42,995 nucleotides of DNA from an uncultured Alteromonadaceae bacterium (GTDB lineage Bacteria > Pseudomonadota > Gammaproteobacteria > Enterobacterales > Alteromonadaceae), in assembly GCA_947503265.1 (NCBI GenBank), contig CANNDC010000028.1, positions 1 to 42,995 on the forward strand. The letters run 5' to 3'. The position numbers and the translations under genes were made by a program. Below the pieces are notes generated by a model. That model saw only the letters and a program-made list of their open reading frames with translations. It was not told the DNA's origin and made no database searches. Below, one piece after another: positions 34,709 to 42,995 of this stretch. Numbering within the stretch: the first letter of the stretch is position 1; the number at the start of each line of letters is the position of its first letter.

Positions 34709-37497
34709 TATTCCTCCGCTGTGGGGCGGTAAACAGAAGTGAGCTTACCCAGATTTGCCAAAATAAGTAACGTCGCACCTACTACTGTTAAATAGACGCC
34801 CAAATCAAAAATTAGCGCACTCGCCAACTCTATTTCGCCAATTAACGGAATCTGGAAATAGTCAAACCAAGTCGTCATAAATGGGCGATCAAAAATCCAA
34901 CTACCAATACCGGTAAACGCAGCAATTAGCACTCCCCAAGCAATTAATGATTGATAATTTAGTTTCAGGCGCGGTTTAATCCAATCTACACCATGAGCAA
35001 TGTATTGTTGAATAACAGCAACAGACGTAATCAAGCCGGCAATAAAGCCTCCACCTGGCATGTTATGACCTCGTAAGAATATATAAAATGATACAAGCAA
35101 GGCTAACGGTAATAAGCTTTGTGAAATCATTGCTAAAATCGGTGGGTGGCTGTCTTCCGACCAAGGTATGCCTTTTTCATTTGCGCTAGGCATTGCAAGT
35201 TTTACATCAGCTAACAATTTGAAGATACCAAATCCAGCGATACCTAATACCAATATCTCACCCAAGGTATCTAGTCCTCTAAAATCGACGAGAATAACGT
35301 TCACGGCATTAGTTCCACCACCGCCAGTTTTGCTGTTTTCTAAGAAAAACGTTGAGATGCTATCCAGAGGTTGGGTAATAAACGCGTAGTTAATTGTTGC
35401 AACAATCCCCCCTACCGCAGCGGCGATACCTACATCTCTAACAACACGCGAAGGAGAAGACTCTGCAGGCGTTTTTTGAGGAAGGAAATAAAGTGCCAAC
35501 ATCAGTAAGATTACTGTAACTACTTCTACTGCCAATTGCGTCAATGCCAGATCGGGTGCTGAGAAACGAGCAAAAGCGACAGAAACGATTAGACCGACTA
35601 CCGATATAGTAATCAATGAAACCATCCGTTTACGGTGAAAGATCACTGTCGCAATGGCACTTAAGCATAAAATAATACCTAAGATAATTTCTACAAAACT
35701 GACCGGCTGATTGGGCAAGTTAGAGTCAGCTACGTCTAGGTTTATTAAAGGTAATGCCGTGATCACTATTGTGAATAGCAACAAAAGCGCTACATATCTT
35801 TGTAATGAACCATTATTTATTTTTTCGTCTATTCTCGTTGCATAGGAGACAAGTTTTTGCATCGCCCCCTCAAATACGAGTTTTTCGTCTGTTTCTTTGA
35901 ATTGAGCTTGGAAGCGATATAACTGGCCACGATAAATGTAAATTAATATTCCACCGAAAATTGCAATAACACTCATTAGAAGAGGGATATTAAATCCGTG
36001 CCAGATTGCCAGACTGTAATACGGTAGTTCACTCATCAGAACGGAAGAAGCGGCAGCTTCTAGAAGACTTCCTACTATTACTGTGGGAAACATACCCACT
36101 AACAAGCAAAGTGCCACAAGAATCTCGACAGGTATTTTCATATAACGAGGTGGTTCATGAGGTGTTTTCGGTAAATCAACAGGCTCACCGTTAAAAAACA
36201 CATCGTGGATAAAACGCAAAGAATAGGCGACCGCAAAAATCCCTGCAAGGGTAGCTAAAACCGGAATCATCCATGACAGAAATCCTAGTGTATCTTGATA
36301 TAGCGATTCGGCAAAAAACATTTCCTTGGATAAGAAGCCATTGAACAGGGGAACACCAGCCATAGACGCAGCTGCTACCATCGCTAGTGTTGCAGTGTAA
36401 GGCATGAAGCGCCATAAACCATTTAGTTTACGCATGTCTCTTGTACCCGATTCATGGTCAATTATGCCTGCAGCCATAAACAACGAAGCTTTAAAAACAG
36501 CGTGGTTCATAATGTGGAATAAGGCGGCCACAGCTGCTAATTTTGTGTCCATTCCTAAAAGCAGAACGATGAGACCCAAGTGGCTAACTGTTGAATAGGC
36601 CAGTAAGCCTTTTAAGTCGTGTTTAAATAACGCGATGTATGCACCTAGGACTAATGTAATCAACCCCGTCATTGAGACAATTAAGAACCACATATCTGTG
36701 CCAGCCAGCACAGGATATAAACGAGCGAGTAAAAATATGCCGGCCTTAACCATGGTAGCGGAATGCAAATACGCACTAACTGGCGTAGGTGCTGCCATTG
36801 CATGTGGTAACCAAAAGTGGAATGGGAACTGCGCCGATTTGGTAAAGGCACCTAGCAAAACTAAAATTAATGCAACTGGGTACAAAGCGTGCTCACGAAT
36901 CAAGTCACCACTAGACAATATGACGCCCAATTCGTAGCTACCTACAATATCAGCAATGATCAATAAACCTGCTAGCAGAGCAAGACCACCCGCACCCGTG
37001 ACAGTCAGCGCCATTCGGGCACCTTTCCGCGATTCAGACTTTGAAGACCAGAAACTAATCAGAAGGAATGAGCTTATGCTTGTCACTTCCCAGGCCATCC
37101 ACAATTGCAGCACATTGTTGGACAGCACAATTGAAAGCATGGCAGTCATAAACAGTAACAGGTAGGCAAAAAATCTCCCAGCAGCTTCTTTTTCAGACAA
37201 ATAATAACGGGCGTATAGAATGATGAGCAGGCCGATACCCAAAATCAGAAGTGCAAACATCAGTGCAAGACCGTCTAACCGCATTGACAAGGTTAAGCCG
37301 ACGGTAGGGAGCCACTGTAAATACTCCACTACAACACCACCCGCTAATACGGTTGGTACCAAACTAGCAACATAGGCAAGAGCAATAGCCGGAGGGAGCA
37401 TGGTGAAAATTGTGTTAGCCGTACGCCCAAATCTTTCGGTGATCAAAGGCAAAATTGGACCAACCAGCATGATTGCCGATATCCAGAATAAGCTCAT
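34708..37497 (-). CDS. mrpA: Na+/H+ antiporter fused subunit A/B (MrpAB)
   Basis: A 929-residue polytopic protein. Residues 1 to about 500 form the NuoL/ND5-like antiporter part with MAWEVTSISSFLLISFW, SAQFPFHFWLPHAMAAPTPVSAYLHSATMVKAGIFLLARL and HIMNHAVFKASLFMAAG. The middle (about 600-690) is the MrpA-type extension with ALTQLAVEVVTVILLMLALYF. The end (about 790-925) is an MrpB domain (GHNMPGGGFIAGLITSVAVIQQYIA). A and B are thus one protein, as in the six-gene group of Gram-negative Mrp/Pha systems. The complex exchanges Na+ for H+ and supports salt and alkali tolerance. It is the first gene of the operon. Confidence 0.95.
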   Translation of the reverse strand: MSLFWISAIMLVGPILPLITERFGRTANTIFTMLPPAIALAYVASLVPTVLAGGVVVEYLQWLPTVGLTLSMRLDGLALMFALLILGIGLLIILYARYYLSEKEAAGRFFAYLLLFMTAMLSIVLSNNVLQLWMAWEVTSISSFLLISFWSSKSESRKGARMALTVTGAGGLALLAGLLIIADIVGSYELGVILSSGDLIREHALYPVALILVLLGAFTKSAQFPFHFWLPHAMAAPTPVSAYLHSATMVKAGIFLLARLYPVLAGTDMWFLIVSMTGLITLVLGAYIALFKHDLKGLLAYSTVSHLGLIVLLLGMDTKLAAVAALFHIMNHAVFKASLFMAAGIIDHESGTRDMRKLNGLWRFMPYTATLAMVAAASMAGVPLFNGFLSKEMFFAESLYQDTLGFLSWMIPVLATLAGIFAVAYSLRFIHDVFFNGEPVDLPKTPHEPPRYMKIPVEILVALCLLVGMFPTVIVGSLLEAAASSVLMSELPYYSLAIWHGFNIPLLMSVIAIFGGILIYIYRGQLYRFQAQFKETDEKLVFEGAMQKLVSYATRIDEKINNGSLQRYVALLLLFTIVITALPLINLDVADSNLPNQPVSFVEIILGIILCLSAIATVIFHRKRMVSLITISVVGLIVSVAFARFSAPDLALTQLAVEVVTVILLMLALYFLPQKTPAESSPSRVVRDVGIAAAVGGIVATINYAFITQPLDSISTFFLENSKTGGGGTNAVNVILVDFRGLDTLGEILVLGIAGFGIFKLLADVKLAMPSANEKGIPWSEDSHPPILAMISQSLLPLALLVSFYIFLRGHNMPGGGFIAGLITSVAVIQQYIAHGVDWIKPRLKLNYQSLIAWGVLIAAFTGIGSWIFDRPFMTTWFDYFQIPLIGEIELASALIFDLGVYLTVVGATLLILANLGKLTSVYRPTAEE

Positions 37498-37988
37498 GTA
37501 TTCAATTTACTCCATTTGACGTTTCTAAGTTTTTCTTTCAAACACATTATAATATAAGTTACCCGCAATGAATGGTAATTGATACAGAATTTATTGTCTA
37601 AACGATCTAGATTAGCGACTAAAATCATGGATTTAATTTACTTGATCAGAAATCCAACTGTATTTGAGGTTAAGGATATAGCAGGTAACACTTTTTGCTT
37701 AAACGGGTCTGTAAATCCTCAAAGAAATTGAGGTTCTCTCGTGAATAGAGATTGAAACCACTCCGTTATCTCAGAGGGGGGAGTCAGACGTCATAGCTAA
37801 AGACTTCATCATGGATGGGTGAAAACTAACTCAATTCTCAGGATAATCTATACCTAGGACTTTTGGAAAAGAGACAATGAACAGATAGAAAAACTTTTTC
37901 TATTAAGGTGATTCTAACTTTTCAAAGACAAATTGTTGAGAGCCAAGTTTATTTCTGGAATTGTTTCAGTAATGTAGTTTCAACGCAT
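37498..37988. other. Intergenic region upstream of mrpA
   Basis: No convincing gene. A TATAAT box on the minus strand (37546-37551) about 50 bases before the mrpA start is a plausible -10 element without a good -35. A 34-codon open frame at 37627 on the plus strand has no ribosome binding site and no recognisable features, so I leave it out. The rest shows nothing recognisable up to the tRNA relic. Confidence 0.45.
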
Positions 37989-38064
37989 CCCAACTTAGCT
38001 CGTTTGGCAGAATAACTGACTTGTACTTAGTAGGTCGCCAATTCGATACCGGCAGTCGGCACTA
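37989..38064 (+). pseudogene. Degenerate full-length copy of tRNA-Thr(UGU)
   Basis: A 76-base copy of the tRNA-Thr at 31438 in the same orientation, with about 13 differences and no gaps. The 3' half (from ACTGACTTGTA to GGCAGTCGGCAC) is best preserved. The acceptor stem is broken at its 5' side (CCCAACT against AGTCGGC), the D-stem is broken (GCTC against GAAT), and the CCA is changed to CTA. It is therefore not functional. It overlaps the 3' end of the GG-leader peptide gene on the other strand. Confidence 0.85.
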
Positions 38065-38212
38065 CTTCTCTATTTTTTCTATCTGGACTTATTTCACTTT
38101 TTAAGTTAATTACTTTTTCAATATAATTAAATTGGCCTCCCGCAACTTTTGACATTTCTAAATCCGATAGTTCTCTCATACCTAATTGTTCCATATTAGC
38201 TTTTCTTTTCAT
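38027..38212 (-). CDS. Double-glycine leader peptide, tail encoded across a tRNA relic
   Basis: A 61-residue open frame. It contains MRELSDLEMSKVAGG, a textbook C39 leader resembling the microcin V leader. That Met is residue 12, at 38179; GGAAC and AGG lie before it, so translation may start there or at 38212. The predicted core begins QFNYIEKVINLKSE. Its last dozen residues (VVPTAGIELATY) are the antisense reading of the degenerate tRNA-Thr at 37989-38064. The original C-terminus therefore seems lost or replaced, and the gene may be a remnant. It is divergent from the HTCS gene. The leader is clear; whether a peptide is made is uncertain. Confidence 0.5.
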   Translation of the reverse strand: MKRKANMEQLGMRELSDLEMSKVAGGQFNYIEKVINLKSEISPDRKNREVVPTAGIELATY

Positions 38213-38279
38213 TGATTATATCTCACACTTTGTAAATGAATTGTTATTGTCATACTTTATCGAAGGAGTGTCTATTTAT

Positions 38280-41200
38280 ATGGATATATTATTGGGTCGA
38301 ATTTTTAAAAAAATGGGACATAAAAGTATCTGTTTTTTAGTAGGTAACTTTCTTTTGCCCTTTAATTCAATGGCTCAGTTCTCAGAGAATATATTCTCTG
38401 ACCATCGGACAGGTTTAGTTTTTTCTATTTATCAGGGGGATAATGCTTTTTGGATTGGTAGTGAGAACGGATTGTTTGCTGTTACCGGAAACCATGTTAA
38501 AAAATTTGATAAAAACAATAGTCCTTTGTTTGGTGTTGATATTAAAGACATCATTGAGGACCCAAATGGCTCCATTTGGGTATCTACATTCGGAAAAGGA
38601 GTTTTTTCTATTTCTGACTATCAAAGTGAAAAGCCGAGTATTGATCAGGCAACAAGTATTGAGGGCACTTATTGCCGCAATTTAAAAATTGTTGGAGGCA
38701 AGCTCTATGTTTCTTGCCTTGGGACGATTTATGCCAAGTCTCACGAAGCAACAAAATTTACACCTCTATTTGATAGTAAAGTTAATAGTATTAAAGACAT
38801 AACTCATATGGAGGTTGTAGCAAATAAAATCTATTTTGTAGACTCAAAAAAACGATTGTTTTTACTAGATAATAAAACCCTTTCAGAGATTGAGTTAGGC
38901 CTCGATTCGGAACAAGAACAACAGATTACCTTTCTAACTAATGATTCACAGCAACATATCTGGGGAGCCACACGCGAATATATTTTTAAAATCGGAAACG
39001 GAAAAACATCGTTTATTGAATTAGATAATTTATTAGGTGAAGTATCATATATATTCGAAAAATCACTCGGCGAAATATGGGTGTATCAAGATTCGTTTAG
39101 AAAGCTTGATTTGTCACATCAAAAAGCAAGTTTTGTTTTAGTGGAGGGATTAAAAGGACTAATTAAGCAAGATATTTATGATGTTGAGATCCTTAGCGAC
39201 CAACAATTTGTTTTTTCTTCACCTTTAAGCGGAATTAGCAGCTATTCAGATGTTAATGACTATATTAAAACCATAGACATCACCGTTTCTAAAAAGAGCA
39301 ATATTCAATATAGCGCTCCAGTGACGGAACATGAGTTTTTGATGGGAATTAATGGAAGTCTTTACACTTATGAATTGGCTTCCGGAGAATTCACTCTTCT
39401 GCTATCAGATTTAGGTTTTGTAAATAAAATTCTAATTATTGATCAAAATGAATACATAATTAGCTCTGATAACAACGGACTTTTTGTTTCTACATTTAAC
39501 GAAAAGGGGGAAGAGTTGTCTCGGAATACTATCTTGAAACCGAGTGGTGGCTATGTCAGTGATGCAGTAGTTGGAGATGGAATTTTATATTTTGGAGTCG
39601 TTGGAGGTCAAAATTCAGGAGCATATTTATCCAACGATTTTCTAACTTACGAATTAATTCAATCCAAGATTCATGTGGATCATGTCTTGAAAACAGAAGA
39701 ATCATCTATTTATTTCGACCTGCGGTTCCACGGATTAAAGGGTTTAGATTCTGTTCGTTCGATTAATTCCTCAGTTCTTAAAGTAAAAAAAACTCCTAAT
39801 CTGATAAAGAATTGTTTGAAGGAATCAAAGTTGGGAAATCTATGGGCGTGTACAGATGGAGGCGGTCTAGGAAGAATAGACTTAGATAAAAAATATACTA
39901 CATATATAGACACTACTCTTACATATGATTCTTACTATATCAGAGACCTAGTTGAGGATGAATATGGTTTTCTTTGGGTAGCAACTAATCAAGGGCTAGT
40001 TAGGTTTAACGAACAAACAAGCCAATCCATGCGGATGGGGAGAGAAGATGGGATCTTAGACAATGATTTTGAAATAACTGCATCGGCTCGATTAACCAAA
40101 GATAAGATACTGATAGCTGGGGATAGCTTCAATTATATTATTGATACAAAAAATGTTAATCAACTTTTAGATATCAGAACCAAGAAAGTTTCTAAAGCGA
40201 TTCTTTCAGATCTGCACGTGTCAGTAAAAGAAGAACAGCAAAGAAATCAAGTAACCTCCAGATTGCTTAACTCTGCCAATCATGATGTTCCTCTCGAATT
40301 AAGCAATAGCGAATACTTATTTACTCTCAAATTTGCCGCTAATAATTTTATCGATAGAAATATCCTGGGGTTTGAATATCGCCTTTTGGGGCTAGATGAT
40401 AATTGGATAGCCACTTCACCGGCAGAATCAAGTGCAACATACTCGACGTTGCCTGCAGGTGATTACACCTTTGAAGTTCGTGTAAAAGATCTAAAGAGTT
40501 ATGCTCCCCAACCAATTACGTCGCTACAAATTAAGGTACTCCCACCTTTTTGGCAAACATGGCAAGCTTATTTTTTATATTTCGTTGCCTTAGTGGGGCT
40601 AATCCTAATTATACTTAAATATCGCACAATCCAACTTAGAAGGGCGAATCAAAACCTTGAATCAGCAGTTTTGATCCGTACTAATGAGTTGGCAAAAAGC
40701 GAAAGTAAGATCATAGAGTTGTTAAAACAAAAAGAAACGATGTTTTCTCACGTATCTCACGAACTGCGAACTCCACTTTCTCTCATTTTAGGTCCGTTGC
40801 AAAAATTGGGTGTTTCATTACAAGATCGCCAACAGTTGAAACAGTTTGAATTAATCACACGAAACGCTGAAAGGCTTTCCCTTCTTGTTGATCAAATACT
40901 TGAACTAGAAAAATTAGATTCTGCAAAAAATACACAATTAACAACCTACTCGTTGAGTGAGTCACTAAACTTAACAATTAGATCCTTTGAACCTATTGCA
41001 GAATTGAAAAATCAGACTATTGATATCGTTGATCTGAAAGAAGGGGTTTCAAAATTAGCTAAAGACTCACTCGAAAAAATTATCTCAAACCTGTTAATAA
41101 ATGCTGTTAAATATAGCCCAAATGGTTCTCGAATCACCATATCTACTGCGCTAGAAGGGAATCAATATCTTATCAAAATATCAGATAATGGTCCTGGTAT

Positions 41201-42278
41201 TAGTAAAGATGAACAAGCTCATATATTTGAAAGATTTACGCGAGTTAGCAGTTCAGCTGGATCACATGGAACTGGCCTTGGGCTCGCAGTAGTTAAAGAA
41301 CTTTTGATCGCAAATGATGGGAATGTCCAATTAGAAAGCGAATTGGGAAAAGGTTCAACATTTACGCTCAACCTACCTATAACAGATTCTAATGTCATTT
41401 CTGAAGTCAACCAGTACTACGAATTTGACACACTAAGTCTGATTAGTGATATCGATCATCAAATAGAGGAGTCAGATTTAAAAATACAGAGTGATTCAAA
41501 TAGTGAAACTATTCTAATAATTGAAGACAACAATGATATGAGAAACTTTCTCATGGATTTACTCTCCAATGATTACAATTGTGTTTCGGCTACCGACGGT
41601 TCAGACGGTCTAAAGAAAGCAACTGACTTTGTACCAGATTTAATCATTTCTGACTTAATGATGCCGGTTTCTGATGGATTTGAGTTGACAGAAAACATTC
41701 GATCCAATGAGCTAACGGCTCATATCCCCATAATTTTGTTAACTGCAAAGGGGGGAAGCGATAGTCGTATGGAAGCTTGGAAACGTGATGCTGATGAGTA
41801 TATCGCTAAACCATTTAACAATGACGAGTTGCTATTGCGTATCTCAAATCTCTTGTCGATTCGAAATATTATTTCTAGGAAGTTTGGTAATGTTATTTCT
41901 GAAGATTCTTCGACCCTGACCACGCTTGATGCCAGTGGATACTATTCTGAAAGAGACGTAAAGTTTTTTGAAAAGTTTATAGCGATTGTAGAAGAGTCTT
42001 ATTCGGACGAGAGCTTTAATCGCAGTAAAGCGGCAGATTTCATGTACGTGAGTGAAAGGCAGCTCAATCGCAAATTAACCGCATTAATTAATTACAGTTT
42101 TGTTGATTACCTGAGAAAATATAGATTAGATAAGGCTCGAAAAGAACTTGAAAAAGGTCGCCAAATTACCGAAGTGGCCTTTGATGTTGGTTTTTCTTCC
42201 GCTTCCTATTTCAGTCATTGTTTCAAAGCGGAATTTGGCACATCTCCCAAAGCGTTTGTCGACAAACTTAGAAATTAA
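38280..42278 (+). CDS. Hybrid two-component system protein (HTCS) with propeller sensor and AraC output
   Basis: A 1332-residue one-protein signalling chain. A signal peptide (about 1-32, ending NSMA) is followed by a periplasmic two-component-type beta-propeller (repeats such as GSIWVSTFGKGVF, GFLWVATNQGLV). A Y_Y_Y domain (near YRLLGLDDNW to FEVRVKD) and one membrane helix (YFLYFVALVGLILIILKY) come next. The kinase has phospho-His827 (HVSHELRTPLSL), N-box NLLINAVKYSPNG, G1 DNGPGIS and G2 GTGLGLAVV. A receiver carries Asp1125 (IISDLMMP) and an AraC-type HTH ends the protein. I chose the ATG at 38280 behind GAAGGAG, rather than a TTG at 38241. HTCS usually sense sugars in Bacteroidetes-type polysaccharide loci; none is seen in this window. 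Confidence 0.95.
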   Translation: MDILLGRIFKKMGHKSICFLVGNFLLPFNSMAQFSENIFSDHRTGLVFSIYQGDNAFWIGSENGLFAVTGNHVKKFDKNNSPLFGVDIKDIIEDPNGSIWVSTFGKGVFSISDYQSEKPSIDQATSIEGTYCRNLKIVGGKLYVSCLGTIYAKSHEATKFTPLFDSKVNSIKDITHMEVVANKIYFVDSKKRLFLLDNKTLSEIELGLDSEQEQQITFLTNDSQQHIWGATREYIFKIGNGKTSFIELDNLLGEVSYIFEKSLGEIWVYQDSFRKLDLSHQKASFVLVEGLKGLIKQDIYDVEILSDQQFVFSSPLSGISSYSDVNDYIKTIDITVSKKSNIQYSAPVTEHEFLMGINGSLYTYELASGEFTLLLSDLGFVNKILIIDQNEYIISSDNNGLFVSTFNEKGEELSRNTILKPSGGYVSDAVVGDGILYFGVVGGQNSGAYLSNDFLTYELIQSKIHVDHVLKTEESSIYFDLRFHGLKGLDSVRSINSSVLKVKKTPNLIKNCLKESKLGNLWACTDGGGLGRIDLDKKYTTYIDTTLTYDSYYIRDLVEDEYGFLWVATNQGLVRFNEQTSQSMRMGREDGILDNDFEITASARLTKDKILIAGDSFNYIIDTKNVNQLLDIRTKKVSKAILSDLHVSVKEEQQRNQVTSRLLNSANHDVPLELSNSEYLFTLKFAANNFIDRNILGFEYRLLGLDDNWIATSPAESSATYSTLPAGDYTFEVRVKDLKSYAPQPITSLQIKVLPPFWQTWQAYFLYFVALVGLILIILKYRTIQLRRANQNLESAVLIRTNELAKSESKIIELLKQKETMFSHVSHELRTPLSLILGPLQKLGVSLQDRQQLKQFELITRNAERLSLLVDQILELEKLDSAKNTQLTTYSLSESLNLTIRSFEPIAELKNQTIDIVDLKEGVSKLAKDSLEKIISNLLINAVKYSPNGSRITISTALEGNQYLIKISDNGPGISKDEQAHIFERFTRVSSSAGSHGTGLGLAVVKELLIANDGNVQLESELGKGSTFTLNLPITDSNVISEVNQYYEFDTLSLISDIDHQIEESDLKIQSDSNSETILIIEDNNDMRNFLMDLLSNDYNCVSATDGSDGLKKATDFVPDLIISDLMMPVSDGFELTENIRSNELTAHIPIILLTAKGGSDSRMEAWKRDADEYIAKPFNNDELLLRISNLLSIRNIISRKFGNVISEDSSTLTTLDASGYYSERDVKFFEKFIAIVEESYSDESFNRSKAADFMYVSERQLNRKLTALINYSFVDYLRKYRLDKARKELEKGRQITEVAFDVGFSSASYFSHCFKAEFGTSPKAFVDKLRN

Positions 42279-42321
42279 CCGTGAATTTTGGGTTCTTAGC
42301 AAATTGGGCGATAAACAACAA

Positions 42322-42351
42322 AGAGAGTGAGTTTTGGTTCCAACACTCTCT
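42322..42351. terminator. Hairpin between HTCS and RRM genes
   Basis: The arms AGAGAGTG/CACTCTCT (8 bp, loop 14) lie 43 bases after the HTCS stop codon and 15 bases from the RRM stop codon. There is no long T tract. It probably serves both convergent genes. Confidence 0.5.
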
Positions 42352-42365
42352 ATCTTGTTCTATGG

Positions 42366-42815
42366 CTAAGAATTAGTTGTCTTGTCTTTAGCAAGTCTAA
42401 CTTTCAACGTTCTTTCTTGAAATTCCGAGTCATTTAGGTTTTTGATAATACTGTCAGCATTTTTGCTACTCACTTCAACAAACCCATATCCTTTGCGCTT
42501 CCCTGTACGTCTATCTTTCATTAATCTAACAGATATAACGTCACCTTGTTCAGAGAAGTGATCTGTTACCGCATCTTCATTCGCCCGATAAGGAAGATTA
42601 CCTACATATAGAGTCGTAGTAGAATTTGCTGACGAAAAAACTTCTGAAGGTACAGATGTAATCATGCTTACAATTGTGGGAACAACAATGCCACCAATAA
42701 GAACACCGATTGCAAAAGTTGTATTAGACGCTAGTGATTCAGAAGGGATTATAAAATAACAGAGAATGGCAATAAAAATAGAGAAAATTAGATTTAGAAT
42801 TAAAGGCGATTTCAT
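42366..42815 (-). CDS. Membrane-anchored RNA recognition motif (RRM) protein
   Basis: A 149-residue protein. Two hydrophobic segments (about 5-23 and 34-52) are followed by one RRM domain (about 67-145). RNP2 is LYVGNL (69-74) and RNP1 is KGYGFVEV (108-115), both with the aromatic residues that stack on RNA bases, and the loop between contains KDRRTGKRK. The tail (VRLAKDKTTNS) is short and basic. Single-RRM proteins of cyanobacteria and gammaproteobacteria often respond to cold, but most lack membrane anchors. The RNA targets are unknown. The region upstream to the window end (42816-42995) is A/T-rich and shows no gene. Confidence 0.88.
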   Translation of the reverse strand: MKSPLILNLIFSIFIAILCYFIIPSESLASNTTFAIGVLIGGIVVPTIVSMITSVPSEVFSSANSTTTLYVGNLPYRANEDAVTDHFSEQGDVISVRLMKDRRTGKRKGYGFVEVSSKNADSIIKNLNDSEFQERTLKVRLAKDKTTNS

Positions 42816-42995
42816 TAAGGTTCCAAAAAATTATAATTGTTATAAATGTGTTACATCCCTAATGGTACGCATAAATTTTAATTTCACCAAATTTACTCAC
42901 GAATTTCGCATTGATATTAGGCTATTTGACGTTTTATTCACCACTTAGACATAAATTTGAAATAAAGGGTTGCAGAAGTTTTTTAGGTCGGTAAT

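Noticed and set aside
37627..37731. 34-codon open frame upstream of mrpA on the plus strand, checked as another possible small peptide
   Set aside because: It has no GG-leader motif, no ribosome binding site and no other support.

Overview
The window comes from a gammaproteobacterium, most likely a marine member of the Alteromonadales (Glaciecola/Paraglaciecola/Alteromonas-like). The basis is moderate to low G+C, the conserved gppA-rhlB / trxA-rho neighbourhood, a second EF-G gene close to a tuf gene, a six-gene Mrp-type Na+/H+ antiporter operon with a fused MrpA-MrpB subunit, and proteins that look closest to those of this order. The genus is inference only.

Layout. 1-2.9 kb: the 3' end of tuf with its terminator, a repeat-rich gap, trxC, a multi-pass membrane protein and rluF. 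3-6 kb: a Tas-like aldo-keto reductase and a MATE exporter. 6-11.2 kb: a small double-glycine (GG) leader peptide gene, EF-G2, a GGDEF diguanylate cyclase and the nfeD-qmcA pair. 11.4-14.8 kb: a secreted TolB-propeller/amidohydrolase. 14.9-19.9 kb: a minus-strand peptide natural-product operon. 20.4-28.4 kb: housekeeping genes: a DUF962 protein, cnoX, a MITE-like insertion, gppA-rhlB, divergent trxA and rho, then a secreted M20 amidohydrolase. 28.5-31.5 kb: a LysR regulator, purE-purK and tRNA-Thr(UGU). 31.6-37.5 kb: mrpABCDEFG. 37.5-43 kb: a degenerate tRNA-Thr copy, a third GG-leader peptide gene, a very large hybrid two-component system (HTCS) and a membrane-anchored RRM protein.

The most interesting unit is the operon at 19884-14921, read in this order: HlyD-type adaptor, C39-peptidase ABC exporter, stand-alone LuxR-type HTH protein, 60-residue GG-leader precursor, RimK-like ATP-grasp enzyme. 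The precursor core ends in Ser-Thr-x4-Glu-Glu, which resembles the TTxxxxEE cross-linking unit of plesiocin-type graspetides (omega-ester-linked RiPPs). I infer a single-hairpin graspetide that the ATP-grasp enzyme would cross-link, the C39 domain would cut after GG, and the ABC/HlyD pair would export with a TolC encoded elsewhere. Hairpins on both sides of the precursor gene, a TTG start for the ATP-grasp gene and an upstream 19-bp palindrome suggest tuned expression.

Two more GG-leader peptide genes lie apart from the operon (at 6.0 and 38.2 kb) and might use the same exporter. The second overlaps a tRNA relic and sits divergently next to the HTCS. Two tRNA-Thr relics in direct orientation lie on either side of the Mrp operon and hint at past integration or rearrangement at tRNA-Thr.
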